49,440 nucleotides of DNA, taken from contig CAIYDQ010000352.1 of assembly GCA_903925075.1 (NCBI GenBank), forward strand, positions 1 through 49,440, read 5' to 3'. The notes under the pieces were generated by a model that worked only from the letters and a program-made list of their open reading frames with translations, did no database searches and was not told the DNA's origin. The translations under genes were made by a program, and so were the position numbers. This DNA comes from an uncultured Geobacter sp. GTDB lineage: Bacteria; Desulfobacterota; Desulfuromonadia; Geobacterales; Geobacteraceae. This document shows positions 36,045 to 45,167 of this stretch, piece by piece. Numbering within the stretch: the stretch's first letter is position 1; each line of letters starts with the position of its first letter.

Positions 36045-36440
36045 CTAGTACTCCTCGACCAGGCAGCCTTCCAGGGCCGCGAGCAACTTTTCCAGGTCGA
36101 GCGGCTTGTACAGGTAGGCGTGGAACCCTATTTCCTTGAACTGCTCCAGAAACGCCGCATCGCTGTACGCGGTGAGGACGATGATTTTCGTCTCCGGTCG
36201 CAGGGATTTCATCTCCCGGGCCATCTCGATGCCGTCCTTGCGGGGCATGCTGACGTCGGTGATCACGATCGGGGGGAGATGCTCCTTGAAAAGCTCCTTC
36301 CCGGAAACGCCGTCGGCGGCCCGGTAAATGGCGGCATCGGGGAACACCATGGCGAGCATGCGAGCGATGAGGTCGCCTGCCACTTGGTCGTCTTCCACGA
36401 TCAGCATCGAAATCCGCGGCCCTGCCTCTTCGTGGGTCAT
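36045..36440 (-). CDS. Single-domain response regulator
   Basis: 131 residues, only a receiver: acidic pocket E16-D17-D18, phospho-acceptor D62 (VITDVSMPRKDG) and K111 (LYKPLDL). The start ATG 36440 is one base after the stop of the large CheB-CheR-kinase gene, so the two are coupled and this receiver is probably its partner. No output domain, so it may act by protein contact or as a phosphate relay. Confidence 0.93.
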   Translation of the reverse strand: MTHEEAGPRISMLIVEDDQVAGDLIARMLAMVFPDAAIYRAADGVSGKELFKEHLPPIVITDVSMPRKDGIEMAREMKSLRPETKIIVLTAYSDAAFLEQFKEIGFHAYLYKPLDLEKLLAALEGCLVEEY

Positions 36441-36441
36441 C

Positions 36442-39400
36442 TCAGACCTCGATCCTGAACTCGGCGCCCCCCTCGACGTTGCGCACGCTGAGACGGCCCC
36501 CCATGCTTTTCTCGATGATCGTGCTCGACATGAACAAGCCGACGCCGGTCCCTTTGCCCAATGGTTTGGTGGTGAAATAGGCGTCGAAAACTTTGCCGAT
36601 GATCTCCTCGTTGATCCCCCCCGCGTTGTCGGTGATGGTCACCACCGTTTTGCCGCCCTCGCTGAAGGAGCGCACCGCGATGCGCGCCTGCCGAGGCTCC
36701 GCGGCGGTGAAGGCGTCCTTGGCGTTCATCAGGATGTTGAGCAGCACTTGCCCGTATTCGTTCGGGTAGCCGTTGATCTGCGGGTCTCCGCCGGCATGGA
36801 CCTCGATGGTTATGTTGCGCTCCCTGAGGGTGCCTTCGATCAGGGAGATCGATCTCTTGATGACCTCGTTCACCTTGAACGGTCTTTTTTCCTTGTCGAA
36901 CGACAGAAAGTCCCGGAAGTCGTCGATGGTCTGCGACATGTGCTGAATCAGTTGCAGCGACTTGTCCACCCCCTTGTTGAGGAGCTCCTCGGTTAACTTG
37001 CCGTGCTTATGGGCCATGCGCAGTTCCTGCACCTGGAGTCCCAGCACGTTCAGCGGCTGGCGCCACTGATGGGCTATGTTGCCGAGCATCTCGCCCATGG
37101 CCGCCATCCGGCTTTGTTGGACCATCAAATGGTCTTTTTGCCGCAGTTGTTCCATGGCCTGGATGCGCTCCTCGCTCTGCTCCTCCAGTTTGCGGTAGGT
37201 CGCTTCCAGCTCCTCGATGCGTTTGGCCAACTCTTCGTTTAGCTTGCCTACGTGCAACTCGGCTTGCTTCACCCGGGAGACGTTGGCGAAGGTGATCACC
37301 ACCCCCTCCCTGGGGCCTTCTTCGGACCTGAAGGGCATGATGCGGCTCAAGAGCCAGTCCCCGTCCCTGGTGTGCACCTCCTTCTCGATGGCCTTGCCGG
37401 CGCTCAGCACGCAGCCGATGTCGGACAGCAGCTCGTTTTGATCGGCCAACTGGTAGGCGATGTGATCGATCGGACGGCCGATGTCCTGGGGCAGCAGTTT
37501 GAAGAGCGAGGAGATGGCCGCATTGAACTTGCGGATATTCATATCTTTGTCGAGGAAGATGATGCCGCTGTCGATGCTGGCCAGCAGATTAACCAGATCG
37601 ACGTTGAGCTGTTTCAGCTCGATGTTGCTCCTTTCGAACTCCGTGTTGACCGAGTACAGTTCCTCGTTGGTGCTGTGTAGTTCTTCGTTGGCGCTGTTCA
37701 GTTCCTCGTTGGTCGACTGCAGTTCTTCGTTGGCTGCCTGCAGTTCCTCGTTGGTGGCGTTCAGCGCTTCGTTGGTGGACTGCAGGTTCTCCTGGGTGGC
37801 CGAGAGGTCCGCCCGGGTGTTCTGCAACTCCAGTTCCAGGTCGGCGAGGTGCTGCCGATAGAAAAGGTTTGGCTCGAAGGTTTCCGGCTCCGCGTCCGTG
37901 AGCGCTTCCGGGAGCGGGAGCGGATCTTTCTGGATGCGCTCGAAGAAGACGTGGTAATGGGCCGAGGTCCCCTTTTCATTGGGGATCGGGTCGACCGTCA
38001 CGTCGACCAGGCAACCTTCCTCCCCCCTCACGATGCGGATGTTGCGCGTGGTGGTGCGCTGCCCGGTCTTCCTGACTTTTTGCAGGGAGGTGCTCAGGGC
38101 GATGTGCAGATGTCCCTCGGTCATGCTGAGGACGTCGGTTTCGATCCGCCCTCTAAGAGTTCTCAGGAATTGCGCCACGTCTCCGAAGAAATGCAGGATG
38201 CGGAAATTCTCGTCGATCAGCACCCCGGGGGGGATATGCCTCTCCAGCAACTTGTCGTAGTCGTACAGCATGCGCCGGTCGAGGCCGGTCGGCGGCGGCG
38301 CTATCAGCTGCACGCCGCTGCGCGGCAGGACCAGCGCGGCCCCCTTGCGGTTATGGTCCAACTCCACCGTCAATTTGTGATCGCGGATCTTGCGGAACAG
38401 CTTGTTCTGCGCCGAGACCACCTCGAACTCGCCCGCCAGCGTGCCGATCCCTTCGCTTTTGCCCAGAAAGAGCATGCCGTTCATGTTCAAGGCGAAGTGG
38501 AACAGGGACAGCACCTTTTTCTGGGTCTCCGGTTGCAGGTAGATCAGCAGGTTGCGGCAGCAAATCAGATCGAGCTTGGAGAAGGGCATGTCCCGGGTCA
38601 GGTCGTGGTGGGCGAAGGTCAGAAGTTTGCGCAAATCGCTCTTCACCTTGTAGAGGTTCTTGTCCACCTCGACGAAGAAGCGCTCCAGGCGCTCGGGGGT
38701 GACCTTGGCCAGACGGTCGGCGCCGAACATCCCCAGGGCCGCGGCGTCCAGCGGGCGCTTGTGCACGTCGGTGGCGAAGACGCAGATCCTGCCGGTGAAG
38801 TTCAGCTCGTAAGCCTTCTCCGCCAGCAGGATGGCCAGGGAGTACGCCTCCTCTCCGGTGGCGCAGCCGGCCGACCAGGCGCGAATGTCCTGATCGGGGG
38901 GGAGCGACGCGAACAGTTCGGGAATGACGGTGGACTCCAGGCACTCGAAGGCCTTGTCGTCGCGGAAAAATTCGGTGACGCCGATCAGCAGGTCGTGGTA
39001 GAGGTCGTCGAGCTCGTTTTGATCGCCGGCCAGTATCTTGGCGTATTGCGCCGCGTTTTCCAGGCGGCGGTACCCCATGCGCCGCCTGATGCGCCGCCCG
39101 ACGGTGCCTATTTTGTACTTGGCGAAGTCCAGGTTGTACTGGTGCTGCAACTGGTCGAAGATGGCGCTGTAGTCGTCGTCGCCTGCCGGCGGTTCCGGTT
39201 CCCGCCTCTCCTTGGCCGCGACGCGAGCATGGTGGTCTACGTGATCCAGGAGCATTGCCGGGATCTCGCCCGGGGGAAGGATGAAATCGCTGACGCCGGT
39301 ATCGACGGCGCTTTGGGGCATGGCCGGGAACTGGGCGCTTTCCGGGCTCTGCACCGCCACCACCCCCCCGCGGTCGTGAATGGCTCGCACCCCCTCGCAG

Positions 39401-39816
39401 CCGTCCTTGCCGGTGCCCGACAGGATCACCCCGACGGCCCGCACGCCCGCCTGGCGGGAGAGGGACCTGAAGAAGACGTCGATGGGGAGTTCCACCCGCT
39501 GATCCTGGGAAACCTGAGTCAAGAGCAGGTTGCCGTCGTTCACCTCCATCTGGGTCATGGAGACGTTCAGGTAAATGTTATCGGGGCGTAGGGCGATGTT
39601 CTCGGTGACCTTTTGAATCGGCATCGAGGTGTGGCGGCTCAAGAGCTCGTCCATCTGGCTCTTGAAGTCGGGGGAGAGGTGCTGAATGACCACGAAGGCC
39701 ATGCCGCTGGCAGCGGGCATGTGGTCGAAAAACTGCTGCAGCGCGACCAGTCCGCCGGCGGATGCGCCGATGCCGACGATAAAGAGATCTTCTCCACCTG
39801 GTTCCGATTGTGCCAC
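36442..39816 (-). CDS. CheB-CheR-PAS-histidine kinase fusion
   Basis: 1124 residues from GTG 39816 (Met-AQSEPGGEDLF), with GGAG 6 bases upstream; the longer frame to 40086 has no matching features and overlaps a terminator. Domains in order: CheB methylesterase (about 8-190; S19 in GASAGG, H46, D138), CheR methyltransferase (about 205-475), a long coiled coil of NEELQ-type heptads (about 640-715), PAS (about 715-830), HisKA with the motif NIAHQWRQPLN, and a C-terminal ATPase domain (GKGTGVGLFM). There is no receiver on the CheB part. Such proteins couple methylation-type adaptation to a kinase, but their substrates are poorly known. Confidence 0.93.
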   Translation of the reverse strand: MAQSEPGGEDLFIVGIGASAGGLVALQQFFDHMPAASGMAFVVIQHLSPDFKSQMDELLSRHTSMPIQKVTENIALRPDNIYLNVSMTQMEVNDGNLLLTQVSQDQRVELPIDVFFRSLSRQAGVRAVGVILSGTGKDGCEGVRAIHDRGGVVAVQSPESAQFPAMPQSAVDTGVSDFILPPGEIPAMLLDHVDHHARVAAKERREPEPPAGDDDYSAIFDQLQHQYNLDFAKYKIGTVGRRIRRRMGYRRLENAAQYAKILAGDQNELDDLYHDLLIGVTEFFRDDKAFECLESTVIPELFASLPPDQDIRAWSAGCATGEEAYSLAILLAEKAYELNFTGRICVFATDVHKRPLDAAALGMFGADRLAKVTPERLERFFVEVDKNLYKVKSDLRKLLTFAHHDLTRDMPFSKLDLICCRNLLIYLQPETQKKVLSLFHFALNMNGMLFLGKSEGIGTLAGEFEVVSAQNKLFRKIRDHKLTVELDHNRKGAALVLPRSGVQLIAPPPTGLDRRMLYDYDKLLERHIPPGVLIDENFRILHFFGDVAQFLRTLRGRIETDVLSMTEGHLHIALSTSLQKVRKTGQRTTTRNIRIVRGEEGCLVDVTVDPIPNEKGTSAHYHVFFERIQKDPLPLPEALTDAEPETFEPNLFYRQHLADLELELQNTRADLSATQENLQSTNEALNATNEELQAANEELQSTNEELNSANEELHSTNEELYSVNTEFERSNIELKQLNVDLVNLLASIDSGIIFLDKDMNIRKFNAAISSLFKLLPQDIGRPIDHIAYQLADQNELLSDIGCVLSAGKAIEKEVHTRDGDWLLSRIMPFRSEEGPREGVVITFANVSRVKQAELHVGKLNEELAKRIEELEATYRKLEEQSEERIQAMEQLRQKDHLMVQQSRMAAMGEMLGNIAHQWRQPLNVLGLQVQELRMAHKHGKLTEELLNKGVDKSLQLIQHMSQTIDDFRDFLSFDKEKRPFKVNEVIKRSISLIEGTLRERNITIEVHAGGDPQINGYPNEYGQVLLNILMNAKDAFTAAEPRQARIAVRSFSEGGKTVVTITDNAGGINEEIIGKVFDAYFTTKPLGKGTGVGLFMSSTIIEKSMGGRLSVRNVEGGAEFRIEV

Positions 39817-39934
39817 TGTGGCCTCCGGTAATTTCGGGGCAATCCCGCCGGGAATGCGAGCGCTTGGGATTCGATAGTCGCTCTGCAACTCATTAATCTG
39901 CCCAGAAGTTTTACTCCATCCCGAAGCCCCTGTC

Positions 39935-39962
39935 AAAATATAAAATAAAGCCGCGAAGCGGC
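39935..39962 (-). terminator. Terminator after the receiver-kinase gene
   Basis: Read on the minus strand: GCCGC, loop TTC, GCGGC, then a T-rich tract (TTTATTTTATATTTT). It ends the gene at 40008-41243 and implies that the CheB-CheR-kinase gene has its own promoter between 39817 and 39934. Confidence 0.75.
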
Positions 39963-40007
39963 GCTGCGGCGGTTTCGTCGTCTCGAAACGGCGCCGCGGG
40001 TTCGGTC

Positions 40008-41243
40008 TTAGTCGTTGGAGAAATGCCCGGCCGCGCGCAGAGTGAAAAAGAAAGTCGCGCCTTTCCCTTCTTCCCCGGTGGCCCACACCCTTCCTCCGTG
40101 TCTGGCGACGATCCGCTGCACGGTGGCCAGACCGACGCCGGTCCCAGCGAACTCGCCGACTCGGTGCAGCCTTTCAAAAGGAAGGAAGATCTTCGCGGCA
40201 TAGGCCATGTCGAAGCCTATCCCGTTGTCCCGCACGAAGTAGACGGTTTCTCCCTGCTGAGATTTGCTGCCGAATTCGACGCGCGGCAGCGGCTCGCCGC
40301 CGGCGAACTTCCAGGCGTTGTCCAGCAGGTTTTCCAGCGCGGGCCTGAGGAGAACCGGATCGCCGTCCGCTGCAACGTCTTCCTCGATGGCGACGTCAGC
40401 CCCGCCCTCCGGTTGCCGGGCGCGAAAGCTCCCGACGATGTCATGGGCAAAAGCGCTGAGATCGACCCTTTCCCGGCGCAACTCGCTGCGCGTCACCCGG
40501 GAGAGATGCAGCAGGTCGTCGATCAATTGCCCCATTCTCACCGACGCGGAGCCGATGCGTCTGAGGTATTCCTTGCCGGCATCGCTCAGGTTGTCGGAGT
40601 GCTCTTCCATCATGATCGAGCTGAAACAACTCATGCTGCGCAGAGGGGTGCTCAAATCGTGGGCTATGGAATAGCAGAAGGCTTCGAGTTCCTCTTTGGT
40701 GGCTTGCATCTCCAGGGTACGCTCTAAAACGAGCTGTTCCAACTCCCCGTTCAGGCGCTCCAGTTCCTTATTCAGCTGCTGCTCCAGTTCCGGGTTTTGC
40801 CGGCTGGACCTGTCCTCGTGAGGCGTCTTCTTTTGCCGCCCCGAGGCGACCAGCGCCAGGCAATCTTCTATGGCTTGGAACAAGGCGTCCAAGTCCACCG
40901 GTTTCAGCACGTACCGTTTGATGCCGTTATTAATGGCGTCGAGCAGGTCGGTTTCGCGGTTTCTTGCCGTGACGGCGATGATCTTGGCGTCGGCGTCCAA
41001 CTCCAGGATCTTGCGCGCCATCTCAATGCCGTTGACCACCGGCATGCTTATATCAGTCAAGACGATATCCGGCCCGTGTGCCCTGAACATCTCCAGCCCA
41101 GCTTCGCCGTTTTCGGCGGTAAAAAACAGCGCGGTCGGGAAGTTTGCCGAAATGACTCGGCCGAGCGCTTCTCTGGCGTCCGGGTCGTCCTCGACGTACA
41201 GCAGTGAAACGGCGGAAACGCGCGTAGCCTCGGTTCCATTCAC
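40008..41243 (-). CDS. Receiver-histidine kinase hybrid (soluble)
   Basis: 411 residues from GTG 41243, with GGAGG 5 bases upstream. A receiver (about 10-130) has D64 (VLTDISMPVVNG) and K114; a short coiled coil (150-185) leads into HisKA with H195 (CYSIAHDLSTPLRS) and an ATPase domain (ENLLDNAWKF, RDNGIGFDM, GTGVGLATVQ). No membrane helix, so it senses through its own phosphorylated receiver or through partners. It resembles bacteriophytochrome-type kinases in its AHDLSTPLRSM motif but lacks a photosensory domain. It lies upstream of the CheB-CheR-kinase on the same strand, separated by a terminator. Confidence 0.93.
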   Translation of the reverse strand: MNGTEATRVSAVSLLYVEDDPDAREALGRVISANFPTALFFTAENGEAGLEMFRAHGPDIVLTDISMPVVNGIEMARKILELDADAKIIAVTARNRETDLLDAINNGIKRYVLKPVDLDALFQAIEDCLALVASGRQKKTPHEDRSSRQNPELEQQLNKELERLNGELEQLVLERTLEMQATKEELEAFCYSIAHDLSTPLRSMSCFSSIMMEEHSDNLSDAGKEYLRRIGSASVRMGQLIDDLLHLSRVTRSELRRERVDLSAFAHDIVGSFRARQPEGGADVAIEEDVAADGDPVLLRPALENLLDNAWKFAGGEPLPRVEFGSKSQQGETVYFVRDNGIGFDMAYAAKIFLPFERLHRVGEFAGTGVGLATVQRIVARHGGRVWATGEEGKGATFFFTLRAAGHFSND

Positions 41244-41814
41244 ACCTGCCTCCTTGAACGCATTTTTTTAATTCCGCATGCTTGCATGATTGTTAGGATA
41301 CCTTTTTGAAAAGGGCGGGCACTAAGAGAGGCGGTTTTTCATTTGCGGGTTCTATCGCGGTCGAGCCGGTGGGTGCTCTAAAGCAAAGTCCATTCCGCTT
41401 CTAAGCTCGACGGACCGATGCCAGCGCCGAAAGAAACCCTTTTTGATCGGTTCGCCCTGTTGACACCGCTCGATCCCGCTATTTCACAGGGCCAAAGAGC
41501 GCATGCTTCTCGCAACGCTCCCTTTTCCCCGTCTCGCTGCGCGCCACCCGGCAAGGAAGGTTGCCCGAAATTATACAGGTGCCAAAATTTTTGCAGGGGT
41601 AGAATGTGCCGCAGTTTAAGCCTGTTGAGGCGAAACTCGCTTCGACTGACGTTATTTTTTCGCACCCGTCCCGAAAACGCAGGTAGCGGTATCTTTTTGA
41701 TATTAGGCATATTGGATGAGTTTGTTATAATGGCTCGATTCGTGAAATAACGGCGGGATGAAGAGACGCCCTTGAAGCTCGGGGCGGAGATCGCCGGCCG
41801 CCGAGGAGGTTCGC
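41244..41814. other. Intergenic region upstream of the sigma factor gene
   Basis: A 571-base gap between divergent genes. It carries the extended -10 promoter at 41723-41731 near its right end and a half-copy of the TTTTTCGCA motif at 41655-41664. An ORF at 41418-41750 has no ribosome binding site and runs through the promoter, so I do not call it. No RNA gene is recognised. Confidence 0.5.
41723..41731 (+). promoter_or_regulatory. Extended -10 promoter for the RpoS-like gene
   Basis: TGT followed directly by TATAAT (41726-41731), the TGnTATAAT extended -10 form; the -35 region at 41703-41708 (TTAGGC) is weak, as is common with this promoter type. Transcription would start near 41738, giving a leader of about 77 nt before ATG 41815. 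Confidence 0.65.
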
Positions 41815-42858
41815 ATGCAAAACGACGCGTTGTGGGAGGGGAAGCATTCCGGTTTTCCGAATGAGGGGCCGGGGTTGGGCGCGCTGGCATTTGAGTACGT
41901 CGAAGAGGCGGAAGAGCCGGTCGAGGACGACGAAGCGGGCGAGCCGGAGGATGAGGGTGGGCCGGAGGAGGACGAGAGCGGGCCGGAGGAGGACGAGGCG
42001 AAGGCCAAGGCGACGGTCGAGCATTTTGACGACGCCATCAAGATCTACCTGCGCGAGATCGGAAGGAGCCAGCTTTTGACCTGCGCCGAGGAAAGGGAGT
42101 TGGCCGCGAAGGTCGCTCGGGGCGACAAGGCTGCCCGGGAGCGGATGATCGTCAGCAACCTGCGGCTCGTGGTGAAGATCGCCAAGCGCTATATAAATCG
42201 AGGGCTGCCGCTTCTGGATCTGATCGAGGAAGGGAACGTCGGGCTGATCAAGGCCGTGGAGCGTTTCAAGCTCTCCAAGGAGTGCCGCTTCTCCACCTAC
42301 GCCACCTGGTGGATCAGGCAGTCCGTCGAGCGGGCCTTGGCCAACCAGACGCGCACCGTTCGGCTGCCGGTGCATATCTCCGACGATATCGGCAAGATGC
42401 GCAGGGCGACCCGCCAACTGGGGCAGAAGATGAACCGGGAGCCGACCGGCCAGGAGGTGGCGGATGCGCTCGGCATGGAACTCCCCTACGTGCTGAGGCT
42501 CTCGCTGTTGTTGAAGAAGGACTTTTCCATGGAGCGGCCAATGGGTGAAAACAGCGACTATTTCCTGATCGACACACTGGAAGACACCTCGACCGTCTCC
42601 CCTGCTGCGCTTTTGGAGGACCTGGACAAATTCAAACTGCTGTCCAAGTGGCTTCCTACCCTGAACGAGGCGGAGAAGAAGGTGCTGAGCCTGCGCTTTG
42701 GCCTGTACGACAAGGAACCGCAGACCTTGGACACCATCGGTCTCATTTTCGGCGTCACCCGTGAGAGGATCCGGCAGATCGAGATGAGGTCCCTGGAAAA
42801 GCTGAGAGCGTTCCGCGAAGTCAGCGAGACAATGGAGCGCAGCGCCGCGTCGGGCTGA
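41815..42858 (+). CDS. rpoS: RpoS-like group 2 sigma-70 factor
   Basis: 347 residues. Residues about 24-70 are an acidic, low-complexity segment (many Glu/Asp/Gly/Pro). Region 1.2 begins near DDAIKIYLREIG, region 2 has LIEEGNVGLIKAVERFKLSKECRFSTYATWWIRQ, and region 4.2 has TLDTIGLIFGVTRERIRQIE. Length and the absence of the long non-conserved RpoD insert place it with RpoS or other group 2 factors. RpoS in Geobacter controls stationary phase and oxygen stress survival. GAGGAGG lies 5 bases before the ATG. The name rests on overall resemblance; another group 2 factor is possible. Confidence 0.85.
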   Translation: MQNDALWEGKHSGFPNEGPGLGALAFEYVEEAEEPVEDDEAGEPEDEGGPEEDESGPEEDEAKAKATVEHFDDAIKIYLREIGRSQLLTCAEERELAAKVARGDKAARERMIVSNLRLVVKIAKRYINRGLPLLDLIEEGNVGLIKAVERFKLSKECRFSTYATWWIRQSVERALANQTRTVRLPVHISDDIGKMRRATRQLGQKMNREPTGQEVADALGMELPYVLRLSLLLKKDFSMERPMGENSDYFLIDTLEDTSTVSPAALLEDLDKFKLLSKWLPTLNEAEKKVLSLRFGLYDKEPQTLDTIGLIFGVTRERIRQIEMRSLEKLRAFREVSETMERSAASG

Positions 42859-42906
42859 TGCCCCTGCGAAATTTGATCATATCCACTAAGGGGGAGGTGA
42901 GATACA

Positions 42907-43200
42907 TTGGGAGCTGTTACCGACGTTTTACATGTTGGGCCAAAAGAGCTGTGCCTGATTAAAACTGAATATCCCGATTGTCTGCTGATCAATCAAAGCA
43001 ATACCGAGTTTACGATTCAGAAAATCAGGGTGATCATCCCGAATGAGGATGAAGAAAGCTATTACCTGTTCCTGGTGGACAACTGCATTGCCCTGTCTTC
43101 GACCAATTTCCTCTGCCGAGTGGAGAGCGATCGGAAATTTGCCGAGAGTATGAGAACCCGAATGAGGAGGGCCATCGAAAATTGCGGACCTGCCTGCTAA
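42907..43200 (+). CDS. Small hypothetical protein, 97 residues
   Basis: Start TTG 42907 (Met-GAVTDVLHV), with GGAGG about 9 bases upstream and no better start in frame. Hydrophilic, no signal peptide, six cysteines including a C-terminal CGPAC. The pattern of alternating hydrophobic strands (LCLIKTEYPDCLLIN, YYLFLVDNCIALSS) suggests a small beta-rich domain. It lies 48 bp after the sigma factor gene and is probably in its transcript. Family not recognised. Confidence 0.7.
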   Translation: MGAVTDVLHVGPKELCLIKTEYPDCLLINQSNTEFTIQKIRVIIPNEDEESYYLFLVDNCIALSSTNFLCRVESDRKFAESMRTRMRRAIENCGPAC

Positions 43201-43225
43201 ACTGACTCGCCTTCACCCCCCCGAC

Positions 43226-43244
43226 CCTCCCCGCAAAGGGGAGG
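43226..43244 (+). terminator. GC-rich hairpin between the small gene and iorA
   Basis: CCTCCCC (43226-43232), loop GCAAA, GGGGAGG (43238-43244). No T run follows, so it may be a weak terminator or a copy of the common CCCTCCCC...GGGGAGG intergenic repeat. Confidence 0.4.
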
Positions 43245-43278
43245 AAGCTTCCGGTCCTTCCCGATAGCCAATTTCCGG

Positions 43279-43307
43279 TTGACAATTGTCCGCAGCGGCG
43301 TGAAAAT
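43279..43307 (+). promoter_or_regulatory. Sigma-70 promoter for the ior operon
   Basis: Perfect -35 TTGACA (43279-43284), 17-base spacer, -10 GAAAAT (43302-43307). Transcription would start near 43314, about 40 nt before ATG 43353. Confidence 0.65.
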
Positions 43308-43352
43308 GCCGGACTTTATCCGATTGCGCAAAATACGACCGAGGTGGCTTGC

Positions 43353-45167
43353 ATGTCGATGGCAGAACAGCAAAAGAAACTGTTGCAGGGAAACGAGGCC
43401 CTGGCGCGGGGAGTGGTGGAAAGCGGCTGCGTGGTGGCCACTTCCTATCCCGGCACTCCCGCCTCGGAAATCCTGGGCGCGGTCATGGTTTGGCAGCAGC
43501 AGGAAGAGGTGGCCATGCACCTGGAATGGGCGGTGAACGAGAAGGTGGCCTTCGAGATCGCCTATACCGCCAGCCAGACCGGGCTGCGGGCGATGACCGC
43601 CATGAAGCAGGTCGGGCTGAACGTGGCCAGCGATCCCCTGATGAGCGCCGCCTACCTGGGCGTGGTCGGCGGTTTCGTGGTGGTGAGCGCCGACGATCCC
43701 GGTCCCCACTCCTCCCAGACCGAGCAGGACAGCAGGCTCATGGCCATGCTGGCCAAGATCCCGGTGCTCGATCCCGATTCCCCGGCGCAGGCCCGCGAAC
43801 TGGCCGGCCTCGCCTTTCAGCTTTCCGAGCGCTTCTCCATTCCGGTCATGCTCCGCCCGACCACCCGGGTCTGCCACGCCTGTCAGGACATCGCCCTGTT
43901 GCCGGTGGAACGCCTGAACAGGGTGGCCGCCTTCGAGAAGAACCCGTCCCGTTGGGCGGCGACCCCCAAATTCCGCTACCAGCTCCATCTCGAGCTGAAT
44001 CGAAAACTCGCCGAGATCGCGGCCTATGAGCCGAGCGCGCCGCGCCGCCTGAACCCGCAGACCGAAAGCCGCCTGGCGGTGGTCGCCTCCGGCCCGGCCG
44101 CAAGCTACCTGAAGGAGACGCTTTCCGACCTGGATCTTTGGGAGCGGCTTAGCTGCTATCAGGTGATCCAGCCCTACCCGCTGCACAGCGCCTTCGCCGG
44201 GGAGCTTTTGGAGAAACACGACCGGATACTGGTGCTGGAGGAGACCTACGGCGTCATCGAGATGCAGCTTCGGGACCGCTACAAGGTGCAGGGGAAGCTT
44301 TCCGGCGCGGTCCCCGAGGCGGGCGAACTGCTGCCGGAGATCGTGGAGCGGATCGTCGCCGACTTCGCCGGACTCCCGGCCGCGGCGCAGACCCCGGCGC
44401 CCGCCGCCGGCGGCCGGCGCCCGACCCTTTGTCCGGGCTGTCCGCACCGGGCCAGCTTCTACGCCATCAAGAAGGCCGCGCCCAAAGGGATCTATCCCAG
44501 CGACATCGGCTGCTACACCCTGGGGATCAACCTCGGCGGGGTGGACACGGTGCTCTGCATGGGGGCCTCCATCAGCCAGGCGGCGGGGTTCTATCAGGCC
44601 TACCGGGTAACCGGCCAACAGCGCGACATCATCGCCACCATCGGCGACTCCACCTTCTTCCATGCCGGCATGCCGCCCTTGATCGACGCCGTGGCGCAGG
44701 GGGCCAGGTTCGTGCTGGTCATCCTGGACAACGTGACCACCGCCATGACCGGCAATCAGCCGACGCCGGCGCACGGCACTCCCGCAGGTCGCCCGGTGGA
44801 GATCGAGAGCATCGTCCGGGGGTGCGGCGTGGGCTTCGTGAAAAGCGCCGACCCGCTGGACCTTCCCGGCTTCACCGCGCTCTTGAAGGAGGCGGTGAAC
44901 TTCTCGCACGACCGGGGAGTGGCGGTGGTGATCGCCAAGAGTCCCTGCCTGGTCGATCGCAGCGTGCCGCGGCCCAAGCGGTCGCAGCCGAAGGTGGACG
45001 AGGGGTGCGTCGGCTGCAAGGTCTGCACCGAGCGTTTCGAATGCCCGGCGCTGGTCTTCGACGAGGCGACCAAGACGGTGTCGGTGGACACCATGATCTG
45101 CAGCGGCTGCGGGGTCTGCCTCGAAGTCTGCCCGGTCGGGGCGATCAAGCGGGAGGTGGGGGCATGA
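43353..45167 (+). CDS. iorA: Indolepyruvate ferredoxin oxidoreductase, alpha subunit
   Basis: 604 residues from ATG 43353, with GAGG 8 bases upstream. The pyrimidine-domain SYPGTPASEI start, the central TLCPGCPHRASFYAIKK and the thiamine-diphosphate motif GDSTFFHAG...ILDN are typical. Two Fe-S cluster motifs close the protein: CVGCKVCTERFEC and CSGCGVCLEVCPVG. With IorB it oxidatively decarboxylates aryl-pyruvates (indolepyruvate, phenylpyruvate) to aryl-acetyl-CoA, reducing ferredoxin. The stop overlaps iorB by ATGA, and a phenylacetate-CoA ligase-like gene follows, consistent with aromatic amino acid turnover. Confidence 0.96.
   Translation: MSMAEQQKKLLQGNEALARGVVESGCVVATSYPGTPASEILGAVMVWQQQEEVAMHLEWAVNEKVAFEIAYTASQTGLRAMTAMKQVGLNVASDPLMSAAYLGVVGGFVVVSADDPGPHSSQTEQDSRLMAMLAKIPVLDPDSPAQARELAGLAFQLSERFSIPVMLRPTTRVCHACQDIALLPVERLNRVAAFEKNPSRWAATPKFRYQLHLELNRKLAEIAAYEPSAPRRLNPQTESRLAVVASGPAASYLKETLSDLDLWERLSCYQVIQPYPLHSAFAGELLEKHDRILVLEETYGVIEMQLRDRYKVQGKLSGAVPEAGELLPEIVERIVADFAGLPAAAQTPAPAAGGRRPTLCPGCPHRASFYAIKKAAPKGIYPSDIGCYTLGINLGGVDTVLCMGASISQAAGFYQAYRVTGQQRDIIATIGDSTFFHAGMPPLIDAVAQGARFVLVILDNVTTAMTGNQPTPAHGTPAGRPVEIESIVRGCGVGFVKSADPLDLPGFTALLKEAVNFSHDRGVAVVIAKSPCLVDRSVPRPKRSQPKVDEGCVGCKVCTERFECPALVFDEATKTVSVDTMICSGCGVCLEVCPVGAIKREVGA

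Noticed and set aside
41418-41750. 110-residue ORF upstream of the sigma factor
   Set aside because: No ribosome binding site, low-complexity composition, and it runs across the extended -10 promoter.
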